Shown piece after piece: positions 23,836 to 34,936 of a DNA stretch of 64,000 nt (position 1 is its first letter; each line of letters starts with the position of its first letter). This DNA is from Syncephalastrum monosporum B8922 (lineage: Eukaryota; Mucoromycota; Mucoromycetes; Mucorales; Syncephalastraceae): positions 186,001 through 250,000 of the forward strand of contig JNEN01001207.1 of the NCBI GenBank assembly GCA_000697355.1. The letters run 5' to 3'. Under the pieces are notes generated by a model that was given only the letters and a program-made list of their open reading frames with translations, searched no databases and was not told where the DNA came from. Both the position numbers and the translations under genes were made by a program.

Positions 23836-26800
23836 ATGTTTGCAGCGCCGCCTCAGCTGTTGAAAGCGTCGCTGCATACTCTGCTCGACCACGCCGAGGA
23901 ATATGTCGCCGATATTTGCTTCGTTTTTCCCCAGGCACAGATCAAAGCTCATCGAGGTACTTTCTTTGCTCATTGCCGACATTCATTACGACTCACTCTG
24001 TAATACTATTTTTATCAGCCCTCCTCTTGGCACGCGTTCCTGAATCTTTCCGCGAGCGATATGTTCCGGACCTCAGCACAGCTCAAACAATTGACATACA
24101 CACCGTGATACCGCATCAGCTCTTTTGCCCTCTGTTACGCTATTGGTACACGGCCGAATTTTATGCGCATACGGCGACGAGTGAGAGTGGGGCTGATCGA
24201 ACACCCGCAGACCAGCTGACCACGGCCACCCGGAGTGACATTGAGGCACTTGAGCAACGCTTGGGAACAAGTTTGCTACCTGTACGACACCAAGACAACC
24301 AAGACAACACTGCGGCGGACTGGGATCGACTCCTCGCCGACCTCGACTCGCTCTGGAACCAAGCGGATACCAGTGACGTGACGGTTACCCTTCTCCCGCC
24401 AGGAGAGCAGACGAAGAAGCAGCACCAGCCATCATCGAGTGGGCCTATCCCGTCCATCCTCTTTACTCAACCGGATGATGCAGCCATGCTCGCTGCGGCG
24501 GCGGCTGCCTCACCTGGGCCTGCTTCTGCCTCCTTCTCTGTGCACAAGTTTATCCTCGCCGCACGCTCGCCCTACTTTTATGCCATGTTCTGCCGCCAGT
24601 TCAGCGAATCGTCCAGTGCGAGTGTGCATCTCCCGGGTGACCTGTTCAACCCTGTCTCTGCGCAGGTCATCCTGCGCTATTTCTACACAGACCGCCTCCA
24701 GGTGCCTGAGTTGCCCGGCTCAGCCAAATTAGGCACCCTCCAGCGGCGCCTCTCACATAAAAAGTATTCGCTGCGGGTGCTGCAGCAGGTGTTTTCGGCT
24801 GCAGATTACTTGGGTCACTCTGACACGGTAGGCGTGGCGGTGCTGCACGAGATGGCCTGCATCTGCCACCGCTTCAAATGCGTCTGCACCGAATGCGCTG
24901 TCCTCCTTCCCGCCATGCTGTGGTTCGCAGATAAACAGGCCGCCACTGTCCCTGCATTCAGGCCCGCCCTTATCAATTTGTACGCAGACCCGGTCCACTC
25001 CATCGCCCCTCTCTGGTCGCAGAAACCCTTTGCTGTCCTTGTCGGCTCCATCGTCTCTGCCGACACACCCACCGACGACGACAGCAAGAAGGAGTCCAAC
25101 ATGACGGCCGAGCTCTCGCGGATCACGCTCAACAATATCACCAAGCACAATGCCATTCATACGCTGCACTCTCTCCACCTCTGCCTGTCCCAAATACGCA
25201 GCGCCAACCCCTTCCCAACGTGGTCCACCCCGACCCTTGAATTCATTCAGCCCATTCTGCAACAGACCGTTCAGATGATCTCGCGCAACTTTGACTTTTA
25301 CTGCGTCGAGTACCCCATCCTGGTCTCGTGCGTCGACAACATTGGCTTTGGCTTCTCGGTTGACTTTCTCGAATTCCTGCTGACCCGTGTGCTTGAGGAC
25401 GGTATCCGTGACACGAATGCGGGTGTGCTCTACCAGGGAATCGTACGGGACTTGGTCGGGCGCCAGGAAATCGTCCGAAACGTGGCTGTCGATGGTGTTC
25501 TCGTCATGGCACGCCAGAAATGCGCGGTCTACTTGGCGCGCCGGTGGGTCCAAACCAAGGCGGAGAACGGCTTCAAGGCCATCGACAAGGACGTGCTTCG
25601 CCAGCTATCGGAAGGTATTTGCGCATCGTCGAATACTTTATTTTAAGACAGTGGTTCACTAAAAAAAATTGGATTTCATTTTTTGCACCGCCCCGCATCC
25701 AGATATTGGTGTTCCCTACCGCGCGCTGACAAAACCGATTGAATCCGACTTTGCAGCCATGTTTGGTTTCAAGCCCAAATACAAGGGCAAGCTGATCGCA
25801 GAAGAGAAAAAGCCGCAGCGCCACTCGCGCCGTCTGTCGCTCAGCAGCCTGCGCCCGCAACGCTCGAATGGCGCACTCAAGGAAGCCGCGCGTGCGGCTG
25901 CTGCGACAGAGGATATGCGCATGACGCGCACCCGGTCGCTCTCCAACGAGGCGATGCCGCGCCCCATGATATCCGAGACTCTCAGTGCCGAAAACATCAA
26001 CAAGCTCTCGTCCGCCGGCCGCTCGTCGCAGCCTCTCATCCACATGCTCTCGCTCGAGAGTGAGGCGCGCCGCCAGCGCCAGGAGGAGGAAGACGGTCGT
26101 GCGAGCGCACCGCCCCTGGGCCAGGCCACCCATTCTCGACGCGAATCGCCCTCTCGCCAGCCTCGCCCGCAGTCACTCGCGGACGTCTTGCTGCCGATGG
26201 ACTATCTCAACCCAGGCCACGCTGCGTCAGGCAACCGGACCCACACCACGCCGCGTACCAACGCAGAGGACGTGCCGCGCCCGTCCCGTCTCAAATTCGA
26301 GCTGCCCGAGACACCGGTACGTGCCAAGTCGCCCGTGCAAAAGCCCTTCCTTGTGCCTGCGAATGCATCGTCGAGTAACGCGTCTGGACGCATGAAGCGG
26401 ACCAAGTCGCCCAAGCGTTCGCGCTGGGGCATCGGCGGAGGTTCCACCAGCGACGCAAGCGATGATGAAGAGCTCTTGGTAACCAAGGTGACGCCGGTGA
26501 TTGGGGCCAAGGTCGAGCTCTTGCGCCGTCCCTTGCCCACCAAAGGTGTTATCAAATATGTCGGCACCGTCAACTTTGCAAAAGGCATCTGGGTCGGCAT
26601 CGAGCTTGAGAGTCGCTGTAAGTATATGCACACAGAGAGAGAGATGGATAGTGCACAACAAGGAGATACTCAACGATGATTCTACATAGTGGGCAAATCC
26701 GACGGCATGGTGGACAATAGGCGCTACTTCCGCACCGACCCGCAACGCGCTGTCTTTGTTAAAGTCGACGATTTCAAGATCATATCCTTGCCCGCGCTCA

Positions 26801-26922
26801 ACGATACCCCACAGCAACGACAGCAGCAGCAACAGCAACAGCAGCGACAGCTGCCTCCTTTGGCACCTTCGCAGCTGAACGCCAACGCACCGATTCAACC
26901 TGCTTCAGCCCTTACCATCTAA
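23836..26922 (+). CDS. Large BTB/POZ and CAP-Gly domain protein
   Basis: Four exons (23836-23956, 24019-25614, 25703-26617, 26690-26922) give 954 residues. An N-terminal BTB-like half (VADICFVFPQAQIKAHRALLLARVP) is followed by a second, better BTB (SFSVHKFILAARSPYFYAMF and VSAQVILRYFYTDRLQVPE). A long helical middle region resembles a BACK-type extension. A basic, Ser/Arg-rich linker (residues about 580-790, with SPKRSRWG) follows. The C-terminus is a CAP-Gly domain: GVIKYVGTVNFAKGIWVGIE, then GKSDGMVDNRRYF, split by the last intron. It ends in a poly-Gln stretch. BTB domains mediate dimerisation and often cullin-3 recruitment; CAP-Gly binds EEY/F tails of tubulin or EB1. A cytoskeleton-linked adaptor is an inference from this architecture. 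The BTB signals are by eye; the CAP-Gly call is stronger. Confidence 0.85.
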
Positions 26923-27250
26923 GCCCTTCCTATTTTCTCTTTTCTTTTCTGAATTTTCTACCCCTTTTTTAAATATGGGTCCCCTCGATCCCAATGTAAT
27001 CAAGCGATACCATTCCTTCTCCAGACTCTCGCCTCCCCCCTTTTTTCTTTTCTTACCGCACATCCTTTCCTTCGTGCTCACCCCACTCGTCCCTTTCTCT
27101 CTCTCTCTCTTCAGCACAACAGCGTTCACGTTACACATATCTTTTGTATATTTTGTGCAAATTGTATATATACATAACTGTTTATCCGAATGTATGTAGC
27201 CTTTGGAGCGTGTCTTTCGAATTCGAATTTGCTATTTGCTTTGGGTCTAT
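26923..27250. other. Intergenic, convergent 3' regions
   Basis: T/C-rich stretch after the CAP-Gly gene, with TATA-like A/T repeats near 27165. No coding sequence is supported. It probably holds the 3' UTRs of the flanking genes. Confidence 0.35.
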
Positions 27251-27502
27251 TTACACAGCGGGGGGTTCGCGAATATGGTGGTGGTGATGGTGATGGTGCT
27301 GACGCCGTTTGTTGGTGGACCGCATCATCATGGCACCTGCCAAGGTCACAGTCGCACCGGCTGCCATGTATCCTCCACGGGAGACAGGCGGTGTCATTTG
27401 GCCGCTCTCGCCCGTCCGAGGAATTTCTTCACTGTAGCGACGCACCTGCTGAGTCACGAAGCGTGTCTTTGGCGTAGCTCTGAAGACGTTTTTGATGATC
27501 AT
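27251..27502 (-). CDS. Small putative mitochondrial protein, unknown
   Basis: An 83-codon frame starting at 27502. The N-terminus (MIIKNVFRATPKTRFVTQQ) is rich in Lys/Arg/Thr and lacks acidic residues until YSEE, fitting a mitochondrial presequence. A short hydrophobic stretch (GYMAAGATVTLAGAMMM) could span a membrane, and the tail is an eight-His run. Just upstream on the minus strand is a good acceptor-like sequence (CTCCTTTGCACAG), so the ATG may lie in a second exon with an untranslated or short coding first exon. I do not recognise the family. It could be spurious, but the presequence-plus-membrane pattern favours a real gene. Confidence 0.45.
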   Translation of the reverse strand: MIIKNVFRATPKTRFVTQQVRRYSEEIPRTGESGQMTPPVSRGGYMAAGATVTLAGAMMMRSTNKRRQHHHHHHHHIREPPAV

Positions 27503-27894
27503 GACTGTGCAAAGGAGAAAAGATAGTTAAGAACAAGAAGCGTCGTTTTGACCTTTTTAGATGATTTCCCATTTTTCTTTTTTTTTTCTTTTTTACTATT
27601 TCACAAGGGTGACAAAACACCATTGACGTTATTATGCGCACATACAGCACGCTATTTGATTTGATTGTTCCAGGATACGCCCCGCCAGTCAGATTTATTT
27701 TAGTTTCATGCATAAAATTTTGGGAAAAAGGAACAACCGTTTGTTATCCTGCAAAACTATCCGCCCTCTTGCGCATGTGTCCCTTGACACTATATAGCAG
27801 GGATCGCAGGAAGGCGCGATAGCAGGGAACTCAAAATGATACTTTTTTTTTCTGTATTTAAATGCAAATGTAATTAGGGAACGGATGATGCACT

Positions 27895-29484
27895 TTATTT
27901 GGCGGTGGTGAGTTCAGTCATGGAAGTAGCAGGGACGACGCCAATCATGCAATTTCTAGCGAGGATCTGGCCATGGAACTGCAGCGCCTTTTGGGTGGCA
28001 TCATACGCACTGTAGCGGAAGGTGATCCAGTTCGCTTGCTGGTGCCGTTCTTCAATCAGACCATACTTGTTGAAATGGTTGATTACCTCGGTCTGCAGGT
28101 CGGGCGTAAAGCCAAACACACGCACAATGTTGGTTCCCTTTCGGTCAAGCTTATCCGCACTGATCATATTGGTTGGGGTAGCGCGTACATGCGTGACCGA
28201 ATTGGACCAAGTATCTTTTCGATGGTCATTAGTATGTCTTTTTTTCTTTTTCTTGCTAGAGCAAGAACACGCCAGATCAAAACTTTTTTTTTGGAGCTTA
28301 CCAGCAGGAGGTGTGTGGGTTTCGAGATTGTATTTGTTGGGATTGACGCCAATGTCCCAGATGGACACAGCCGGCGGGTCATCCGTATCGCGGCGGGTCG
28401 CCCTGCTGTTGCTGTCTGCAAAACTACCGCCTACACTTCGCTTAGCAAAGATACCGTCGTTGTGTTGTGCTGCTTTAAATAAGGATTTCCGCGGTTCGGT
28501 CTGCCGTGTGCTATCGTCCTTTCGCTTTTGACCCGATGACGCTTCTTGGTTCGCATCACTTGCCGCAGTGGACTAAACCAAGCGAAAAATTGAGTCTACC
28601 CATCTTCTGCCATAGAAACACAATGTCCCCCCCCCCTACGCACATACACTCCCGTCTCACCCACACAGACACGCACACAGCAAAAACCAGTAAAGCGCAC
28701 TTACAGGGATGGTGTCCAGCGTCAGGTATCTTGGCAGAACAGCCCGGTCGCCGCTGATCGTCCAGGGCTTGGGTGTGTCTTCCTCTTGTTCGACTTCGGC
28801 ACGCGTCTTTGCCGATTCGCCGATGAAGAAGGCGGGCGGCAGTGATGTCCGGGTCACGGTGTCGGGTTTTACCACAAAATGAGGGACGTTGGTATCTGGG
28901 AAACATGTGCTAAAGTTGAGGAGCGGACCTGTCGTTTGATTCTGTTGAGATTGTTGTTGCTGTTGCTGTTGCTGCTGTTGCTGCTGCTGCTGCTGCTGGC
29001 CACCAAACAAGGAGCTGGAGAACGTGGATTGGGGTTGTGTCGCGTTGCTTGCACCAAGACCGCCTAAGCCGCTACCAAAACTACCGAAGCCCACGCCCGT
29101 GCCTGGTGCGGTGGAAGTACCGGTCGCGGTGGCAGGTTTGTTAAAGATACTGCCCGTCCCGGTTGAGCTGGTATTGCTGCCGAAGGTAAACGTAGACGAT
29201 GGCGCTTGCGTGGTGCTGGTTTGCTGTGTGGCGCCTCCAAAGAGGGACGGGGTGGTGGAGGTGGAGGCGGGCGTGAAGAGGGTAGTGTTGCTGCGTTGAT
29301 GGCCTGTCGGGTTGGATTGGCCAAAGCCGGACGTGGTGGAAGATTGACCAAAGCTGGGAGCAGACGATCCAAAAGTGGGAGCGGACGATCCAAAGGAAGG
29401 CGCAGCGTTAGACGTACTGCCAAAGGTCGGCGTACCACCCGACGTACTCGCTGAACCTTGTGAGCTTTGGCCAAAGTTGAACAT
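27895..29484 (-). CDS. nup53: Nucleoporin Nup53/Nup35 with FG-repeat N-terminus
   Basis: Three exons on the minus strand (29484-28705, 28572-28302, 28214-27895) give 456 residues. The N-terminal 190 residues are Gly/Ser/Thr-rich with repeated FG dipeptides (MFNFGQSS, TPTFGSTS, SAPSFGQS, SLFGG) ending in a poly-Gln tract. A central linker carries a SIWDIGVNPNKYN segment. Residues from about 370 form the Nup35-type RRM fold: GTNIVRVFGFTPDLQTEVI, FNKYGLIEE, WITFRYSAYDATQKALQ, and the RNCMIGVVP strand. This fold dimerises rather than binding RNA. Family role: an inner-ring nucleoporin linking Nup170/Nup93-type subunits to the pore membrane. Known Nup53 proteins end in an amphipathic helix; here the end is short (TSMTELTTAK). 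Confidence 0.88.
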
Positions 29485-30045
29485 GAAATGGCTTGCTTAT
29501 GAACAAGTGAGAGAAAGAAAAAAAATAATGGGACATGCGGAGTTTCGCATTTTTACGGTAAGTTTGTCGTTGCCTCTCTTTTTCCTCAGGGTGGAGCAAA
29601 TGATGCTCTGTTCCTTCTTTCTTTCTTTCTATGTCGTTCTCTTTGTCGCCATGGCACAAAAGCAGACTTATCTACAAAAAAGAATGCTTGGTCTGCAATT
29701 GTATCAAAGCGCAACTAATTTGAAAAGAATGCTTGCTGATCTATGGACAGTGCTCTCACGTCCTCTTTAGGAGTCAGCAAGGGGGAGGCACCCTATGTGA
29801 ATAATGAACACGCGTATTCCAGCAGAAAGGCACCCATTTGTAGACCAAAATTCTGGAGCGCATCCATAGATAATGGCTTACGCTTATGTTACTTTGTATA
29901 GCTTGTGTGTCTGTATTATGCCATTCCGGTTGGTGTCACTCTTTTGCAGCCAGTCACATTCGTCATCTGCTGCGTTTGGCGAGACGCGCATTTTTTCTAA
30001 ATCTTGCTCCTTCCACGCGCACAGACACGTCCCCCGCTCTGAACC
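29485..30045. other. Divergent promoter region, Nup53 / CZIB-like gene
   Basis: About 560 bp between two start codons pointing away from each other. No coding sequence is supported. T-rich runs at about 29575-29650 may be part of either promoter. Confidence 0.4.
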
Positions 30046-30891
30046 ATGGTCGTACGTGTCCTTTTCAATAATACACTACGTGCTGGCTTTTTTTTGACAA
30101 TCTCGCATAGAAACTGGGCTTGTACTTGAAGGCTGAACTTGAGAACGTCACCGACCTGCGTCCCACCGACGACTACGAGTGGCATTTCAAGGTTTGCATA
30201 AACCCCCGCCGTTTGCCCCCCCCCCGTGCCTCGTTCACCTCATGCTCTTCGACACATAGATCCAATGTGGCAGCTGCCGCGAGACAGACGAAAACTGGAT
30301 TTCGTTCAATCCTCATGTAAGCAGAGAGAGAAAATCTGCAAGGAATGATGCGCTCATCAAGGAATAGGAAACGGTTGACATTCCTGGCTCGCGTGGTTCG
30401 GCGAACCTGGTCATGCGCTGCAAATTCTGCAAGCGCGAGTCGTCTGCACGCAAGTAGAGGGGGTTTGAATAGTAGCTCGAACGGGCGAGAACTCATCCGG
30501 CTATTTGTATTGTATATGTTCAGAGTTTGAGCCCGGCGTCAAGATCGGTTCTTACAGTGCCGAGCAGAATGGCAAGGCTCAAAAGATGGCTGTCTTTGAC
30601 TGCCGTGGTCTCGAGCTCGTCGATTTCTCGCCTCGTGTAAGTCCCGGAAAAAGCCAGCATTCCGTCTCAGGTCGTAATATTTGAATAGGATACCTGGGTG
30701 GCCAAGGGCGTCGAATCTGACACACCTTTTACCGAGATTGATCTCTCGGAAGACTGGGCCGACTATGATGAGAAGGTTATAGTATAGTGTTGAAGGCCGA
30801 CGCACGGATTACTCATCCATATCATATTATATAGTCGGGAGAACCTGTCGGCATCTCTAACGTCGAGGCCGAGTTCAGAAAGGAAAAATAA
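30046..30891 (+). CDS. DUF866 / CXXC zinc-binding protein (CZIB-like)
   Basis: Seven exons: 30046-30051 (only ATGGTC), 30111-30191, 30260-30316, 30368-30449, 30524-30636, 30689-30775 and 30835-30891, giving 160 residues. It matches the UPF0587/DUF866 family throughout: LYLKAELENVTDL at the start, the first zinc pair in QCGSC, the second in RCKFCKRESS, GSRGSANLV between them, and DTWVAKGVESDTPF to DWADYDEK near the end. Two CXXC pairs bind one zinc; the molecular role is unknown. The fourth intron must use a GC-AG pair (donor GCAAGT at 30450) to keep the frame. The stop codon lies 7 bp from that of the convergent aminotransferase. Confidence 0.9.
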
Positions 30892-30898
30892 GCAACCT

Positions 30899-32547
30899 TC
30901 AGTCTTTGTATTTATCCAGGAATTCACGATGAAACGTCTCGAGACGCGCACAAAACTTTGTAAACAACTCTTCTGGGGGCAGGAATGTAGATCGAAAGTG
31001 GAGCGTCCCCGGCTCTTGGCCGAATCCAGAGCCTTTTGTAATAAATGCGTGAGTAAACCTTACACTGTCACATCGGTCTGTCTTTCACGTTTTCTCCTCT
31101 TTTACCTGGCACGACACACACGCCTGTCTTCTCCAGCATCTCGAACGCATAAAATGCATCCGGGGGTAGACCGGCTTCTTTGGCAGCCGCCAGCGCCTTC
31201 TTGGGCAGGCGTATTTGAGGGAACACATAGAGCGCACCCTCCGCGTCGTTGCACGTCATGCCCTCCATGTGGTGGAAGCACTGCGCCAAGAGCGCGGCAC
31301 GCCGCTTGAGCGACTCAAAAATAGCATCGTATTCTTCGCGATATTTCGGATACGACGGGTCCCCTTCTTTCGGCGGGGTCGTCATAAGGTCGACCATGAT
31401 CTGGCCCTGCACGTTTGGACACAGCGAGATGGATGCCATCTTGTAGAGCTGGTCCAGCACCGCGTCGTCGATGTTGGTGCACTCTACATAGCCGCCGCGG
31501 CGCCCGCACTCGCCCACCATGCCTTTCGAAATGGAGTGGAATGAAAAGAGTTCTTGGTCGTTGTAGGCAGCGCCCATCGACCGCAACACCTTTTTGAAGC
31601 TGTGGAAGGGGCGCTGCTCCGGGTAATAAATGTTGGTCTGGTACACTTCGTCGGCAAGCAGGATGATGCGTTCTTTGTGGCAGAACTCAATGACACGGCG
31701 TATCGTGTCTTGGGACAAGCACTGCCCGGTCGGGTTCCCTGGATTGATCACGACCATCGCGCGCACGTCAATGCCCTTGTCGCGCGCCGTGCGCAGCGAT
31801 CCCGCCAAGTTCTCCACATCCATGGCCCACTCTTTGTTTTCATAGAGATAGTAGGGCACCGGAGTCGCGTCCAAGAGCGTCAAGGTAGCCGAGTAGAGCG
31901 GGTACTGTGGGATCGGTCTGTATAGAATAAGTCACCTGCGTTGCTTCCGAAAATGGGACTTACATCAAAAAGCCTGTAGACTGACTTTGCGTGATAGTTT
32001 GCATGATCAGCTGGACGCCGGCCGACGCGCCTTGGGTCAGGAAAATATGATGCGGGTCGGCCGGATAGCCATCCCGACGCTCTATAAACTTGGCCACGTT
32101 CTCCCGAATGTAGGGCACGCCTTTGGAGTGGGAGTAGGCCCCGACGCTGCCAATGTGCTTGAGCAAAGTGGCAGCACGGTCGATCGCGTCGGGTGGATAC
32201 AGCTTGAGAAGGTCTTTGCGCGGGTGCTCAAGGAGCTCTGGATTCTCACACAAGGACGCCACCTGCCGAAAGAATGTAATGGGTTTTTGTTGCAGCTGCT
32301 GCGGGTTGCCGAGGTTGCAAAAGGCCACCTTGTCGAAAGGGAAGCGTGTGTCACCATGCAAAATCGCCTGGTTCATCTCATCTGCTCGCATCGCGAGCTT
32401 TCCACGCACAGCATATTCCGCCTTCTTCACCACTGGGTTGATTGTATCGACCGTCAGAACTTTTCCGTCTGCGTACACATAAAGGAGGCGCAGGCTACAT
32501 TGTCAGTCTCTTGTCAAATAGGATGTCTCGTGTTTACCTTTGGCCAT
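30899..32547 (-). CDS. alt1: Alanine aminotransferase
   Basis: Four exons (32547-32538, 32468-31964, 31917-31106, 31032-30899) give 486 residues. The first exon is 10 nt (MAK plus one base). It is a fold-type I aminotransferase of the alanine/glutamate-pyruvate branch: NLGNPQQL near the N-terminus, LTQGASAGVQLI, VINPGNPTGQ, LLADEVYQTNIYY, and the PLP lysine region SFHSISKGMVGECGRRGGY. The C-terminal domain ends LHFRSTFLPPEE then a helical tail. It transfers the amino group between alanine and 2-oxoglutarate, yielding pyruvate and glutamate. No presequence is visible, so a cytosolic form is likely. Its 3' end is directly abutted by the convergent CZIB-like gene. Confidence 0.93.
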
Positions 32548-32803
32548 AATTATGCAAAATTAGATATAAAAAAAAAAAAAAGAATTCGGGTCGTACAAAC
32601 CAAGGAGAACAATAGAAGTGTTCTCCAGAAAAACAAACATAGTGATGGATCGGTATAAACAAGGGGAAAGAGCTTTATTGCTTGTCTTTTTTGATGGTGG
32701 ATGATTCATTCTTATATATGCAAACAAAGATGGATGGCGCTCCGTTTTTTTTGCCCTCTTTTCTCTTTTTTTTTTTTTATCCTTTTCTGTTAGTGCCAGT
32801 GTA

Positions 32804-34029
32804 TTATTTAGGGACGTAATCCTTGGACAGATCAATGTCCAAATGGGTGTTGGTGATCTTAATTTTTCTGTTGCGTGTTTTCGAGCGTTTCAGCTTGGGC
32901 TGTAGAAACACGCGTGCTAAGCCAGATTGCCCAAAAAAGTGCTATTACCTTGTGCCTTACCTCGGTTACCACCTTCTTCTCGAACACCTCCATCGTTTTC
33001 AGGCCGGCTACGTACATACAATTAGGATCCATTCCAACTACCCAGCGTTCCCTATCCTACCATCTTCCAATGCCTTTGGTAAATCTGTCTCGTCTGGAAC
33101 TTTGATGCTGGACCACATGTCTTTGAAGTCTACCCGTACTTGTTAGATATTTTTGTGTATGTGTATTACTGTCTACCGCACTTACTGGGATCAATGGCTG
33201 TGTTGTACTCAACATTGTTGTAAAACAGGACACGCGGATTGCCATCCTTGTTGCGAATCACCAAGATCTGCCCCTCGTTGGCAAGATCCTCCACAGCTTC
33301 GCTAAGCTTGGCATACGAGTCTTTCAGGTCTTTGTAATCCATGCCCCCTTCATCCTTCTTGTCTACGAGCAACCGTAACAGGTCGTCCTTGCTTTTGATT
33401 TGGTAAGTTGGCTACCATGGCGAATTGTATAGTGTGAGCAGAAAATGACCTCTCCTCGTTTTTCCTCTAATTTCCAGTTTCCATGCCATCTACCTTGTAA
33501 GCGAATGTCTGCTTGGAAGGGTCATAATCGATCTTGTCGTTGTGTGTCAGCTTGTCCCACAAATCCGGGTTACTGCCAATATCGACTTTTGTCCTTGATA
33601 CGATGCTGACGACAGACTGCGGCTCTTCACAGTCCTATGATATCATGTGTAAGGTAACTCTAGCCAGCATGAGCATATTCAAGAGTGTTTACTTTGAGGA
33701 ATTGAATGACGGTATAAAGCTGACTCATGGCATGGTGGCCTGTTCCCGTGTTGGCCGGTTGCGAATAGACTAAAGCACCAAGTTATAGATTAGAGAATGC
33801 CGATACAACGAGCAGCCGTACCCATCGCCTTTTTGCTCTTTTTGCGTGGCTCTTGGGACTCGAATGCTGCCCGAGTGTTGTTTGAGATCGAATTGTGCTT
33901 GTTGCCGGAAGTGGAGGAGCCAGCGTCGATCGATCGAGCGTGTGATCCGCTTGCTACTCGCTTGGCACCAATCATGGTGTTGGCATTGAGCGACTTTTTG
34001 AAGCTCTTGACCTGGTCGTTGAGGGACAT
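32804..34029 (-). CDS. tfa2: TFIIE beta subunit (Tfa2)
   Basis: Minus-strand gene starting at 34029, with several exons (34029 to about 33824, then shorter exons to the stop at 32804-32806). The N-terminus is basic and Ser-rich (MSLNDQVKSFKKSLN). The first winged helix follows (HHAMSQLYTVIQFLKD), then a linker with DYDPSKQTFAYKPTYQIKSK and a second winged helix (GGMDYKDLKDSYAKLSEAVE, ILVIRNKDGNPRVLFYNN). The C-terminus is Lys/Arg-rich (KLKRSKTRNRKIKITNTHLD). This is the order seen in TFIIE-beta, which with TFIIE-alpha recruits TFIIH to the RNA polymerase II preinitiation complex and helps clamp promoter DNA. It is divergently paired with the mitochondrial IF3 gene. Confidence 0.85.
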
Positions 34030-34267
34030 GATGTGTTGTGTTGTAGAGTTCTATAATAAGGAGAGGGAAGAGGGAGAGAGGCAGAAAGGACCAAGACAGA
34101 GGAAAAAGACAGACAGAGAGCAAGGTGGTTGAGTTGCAGAGCGGCCACTCAAATCGAGGTCTATTATTTCATTCAGCAACATTTGCGTGGCATGCGCGCG
34201 CGCGTGGTTGTCTGTTTGCGTGTGTTGCTTGCGTGTCGCCTTCATTCTTTTCTCTTATAACTTTGAC
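34030..34267. promoter_or_regulatory. Short bidirectional promoter, TFIIE-beta / mitochondrial IF3
   Basis: Only 238 bp separate the two divergent start codons. The part nearer TFIIE-beta is purine-rich on the plus strand (about 34051-34120). The middle contains a GC-rich alternating run (GCGCGCGCG at about 34195-34204). Confidence 0.5.
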
Positions 34268-34936
34268 ATGTCACTTCTACGGATCTGCACGCGTCGCCTC
34301 CCGGCGTTTACTTTCTACCAACACAAGCCGGCGGCCCAACCGAGTCTATGGCACCGCACCTTTGTCACGAAGCCCAAGCCCAAGCCAGCCTCGCCGGTCC
34401 TTAGCACTGCCACTACCGAGAAACCTGCTCCAGCACCGATGGATCGCCCGCGTCGCGACGAGGAGATTGTTTCTCGGTACATTACGTTTGTCAACGCTGA
34501 AGGAGAGGTCCAGCGGCGTGTGCCGGTGAAACGTGTGCTGGATTCCATCGATCGCAACCAGTACTTTCTGATCGAGGTCGACCCGAACGCCAACCCGCCC
34601 GTGTGCCGCCTCTTTGACAAGAAGCTCATGTTCGCCAAACAGAAGCAGCAAAAGAAGAACAAGACCGCCAAACCAGGCGGAACAGAGAAGGAAATCCAGT
34701 TTGCTTGGAACGTAAGCGACCATGACATGCAGCACAAACTCGGCAAAGCAAGGCAGTTGCTCGAAAAGGGTAACAAAGTCAAGATCGAGATTGTCACCAA
34801 AAAGGGTCAAATCCGACCCTCCCAACCTGAGCAACAGGAAGTTATCCAACGTGTTGCGAATCATCTCGATGGCTTCAAGGCAAAGAAGCCCGCCTTTTCA
34901 GGTGGCATGTGTGCTATTCTCTACAGCCAGTCTTAA
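34268..34936 (+). CDS. Mitochondrial translation initiation factor IF-3
   Basis: Intronless, 222 residues. The first 35 residues (MSLLRICTRRLPAFTFYQHK) are basic and hydrophobic, a mitochondrial presequence. The IF3 N-domain follows (RYITFVNAEGEVQRRVPVKRVL) with a strand FLIEVDPNANPPVCRLFDK. A Lys/Gln-rich linker leads to the C-domain: KEIQFAWNVSDHDMQHKLGKARQLLEKGNKVKIEIV, a helix QEVIQRVANHL and a final strand MCAILYS. IF3 binds the small mitoribosomal subunit and prevents premature subunit joining. A GT within the last codons could serve as a donor, but the unspliced end matches the last IF3 strand and is preferred. Confidence 0.85.
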   Translation: MSLLRICTRRLPAFTFYQHKPAAQPSLWHRTFVTKPKPKPASPVLSTATTEKPAPAPMDRPRRDEEIVSRYITFVNAEGEVQRRVPVKRVLDSIDRNQYFLIEVDPNANPPVCRLFDKKLMFAKQKQQKKNKTAKPGGTEKEIQFAWNVSDHDMQHKLGKARQLLEKGNKVKIEIVTKKGQIRPSQPEQQEVIQRVANHLDGFKAKKPAFSGGMCAILYSQS

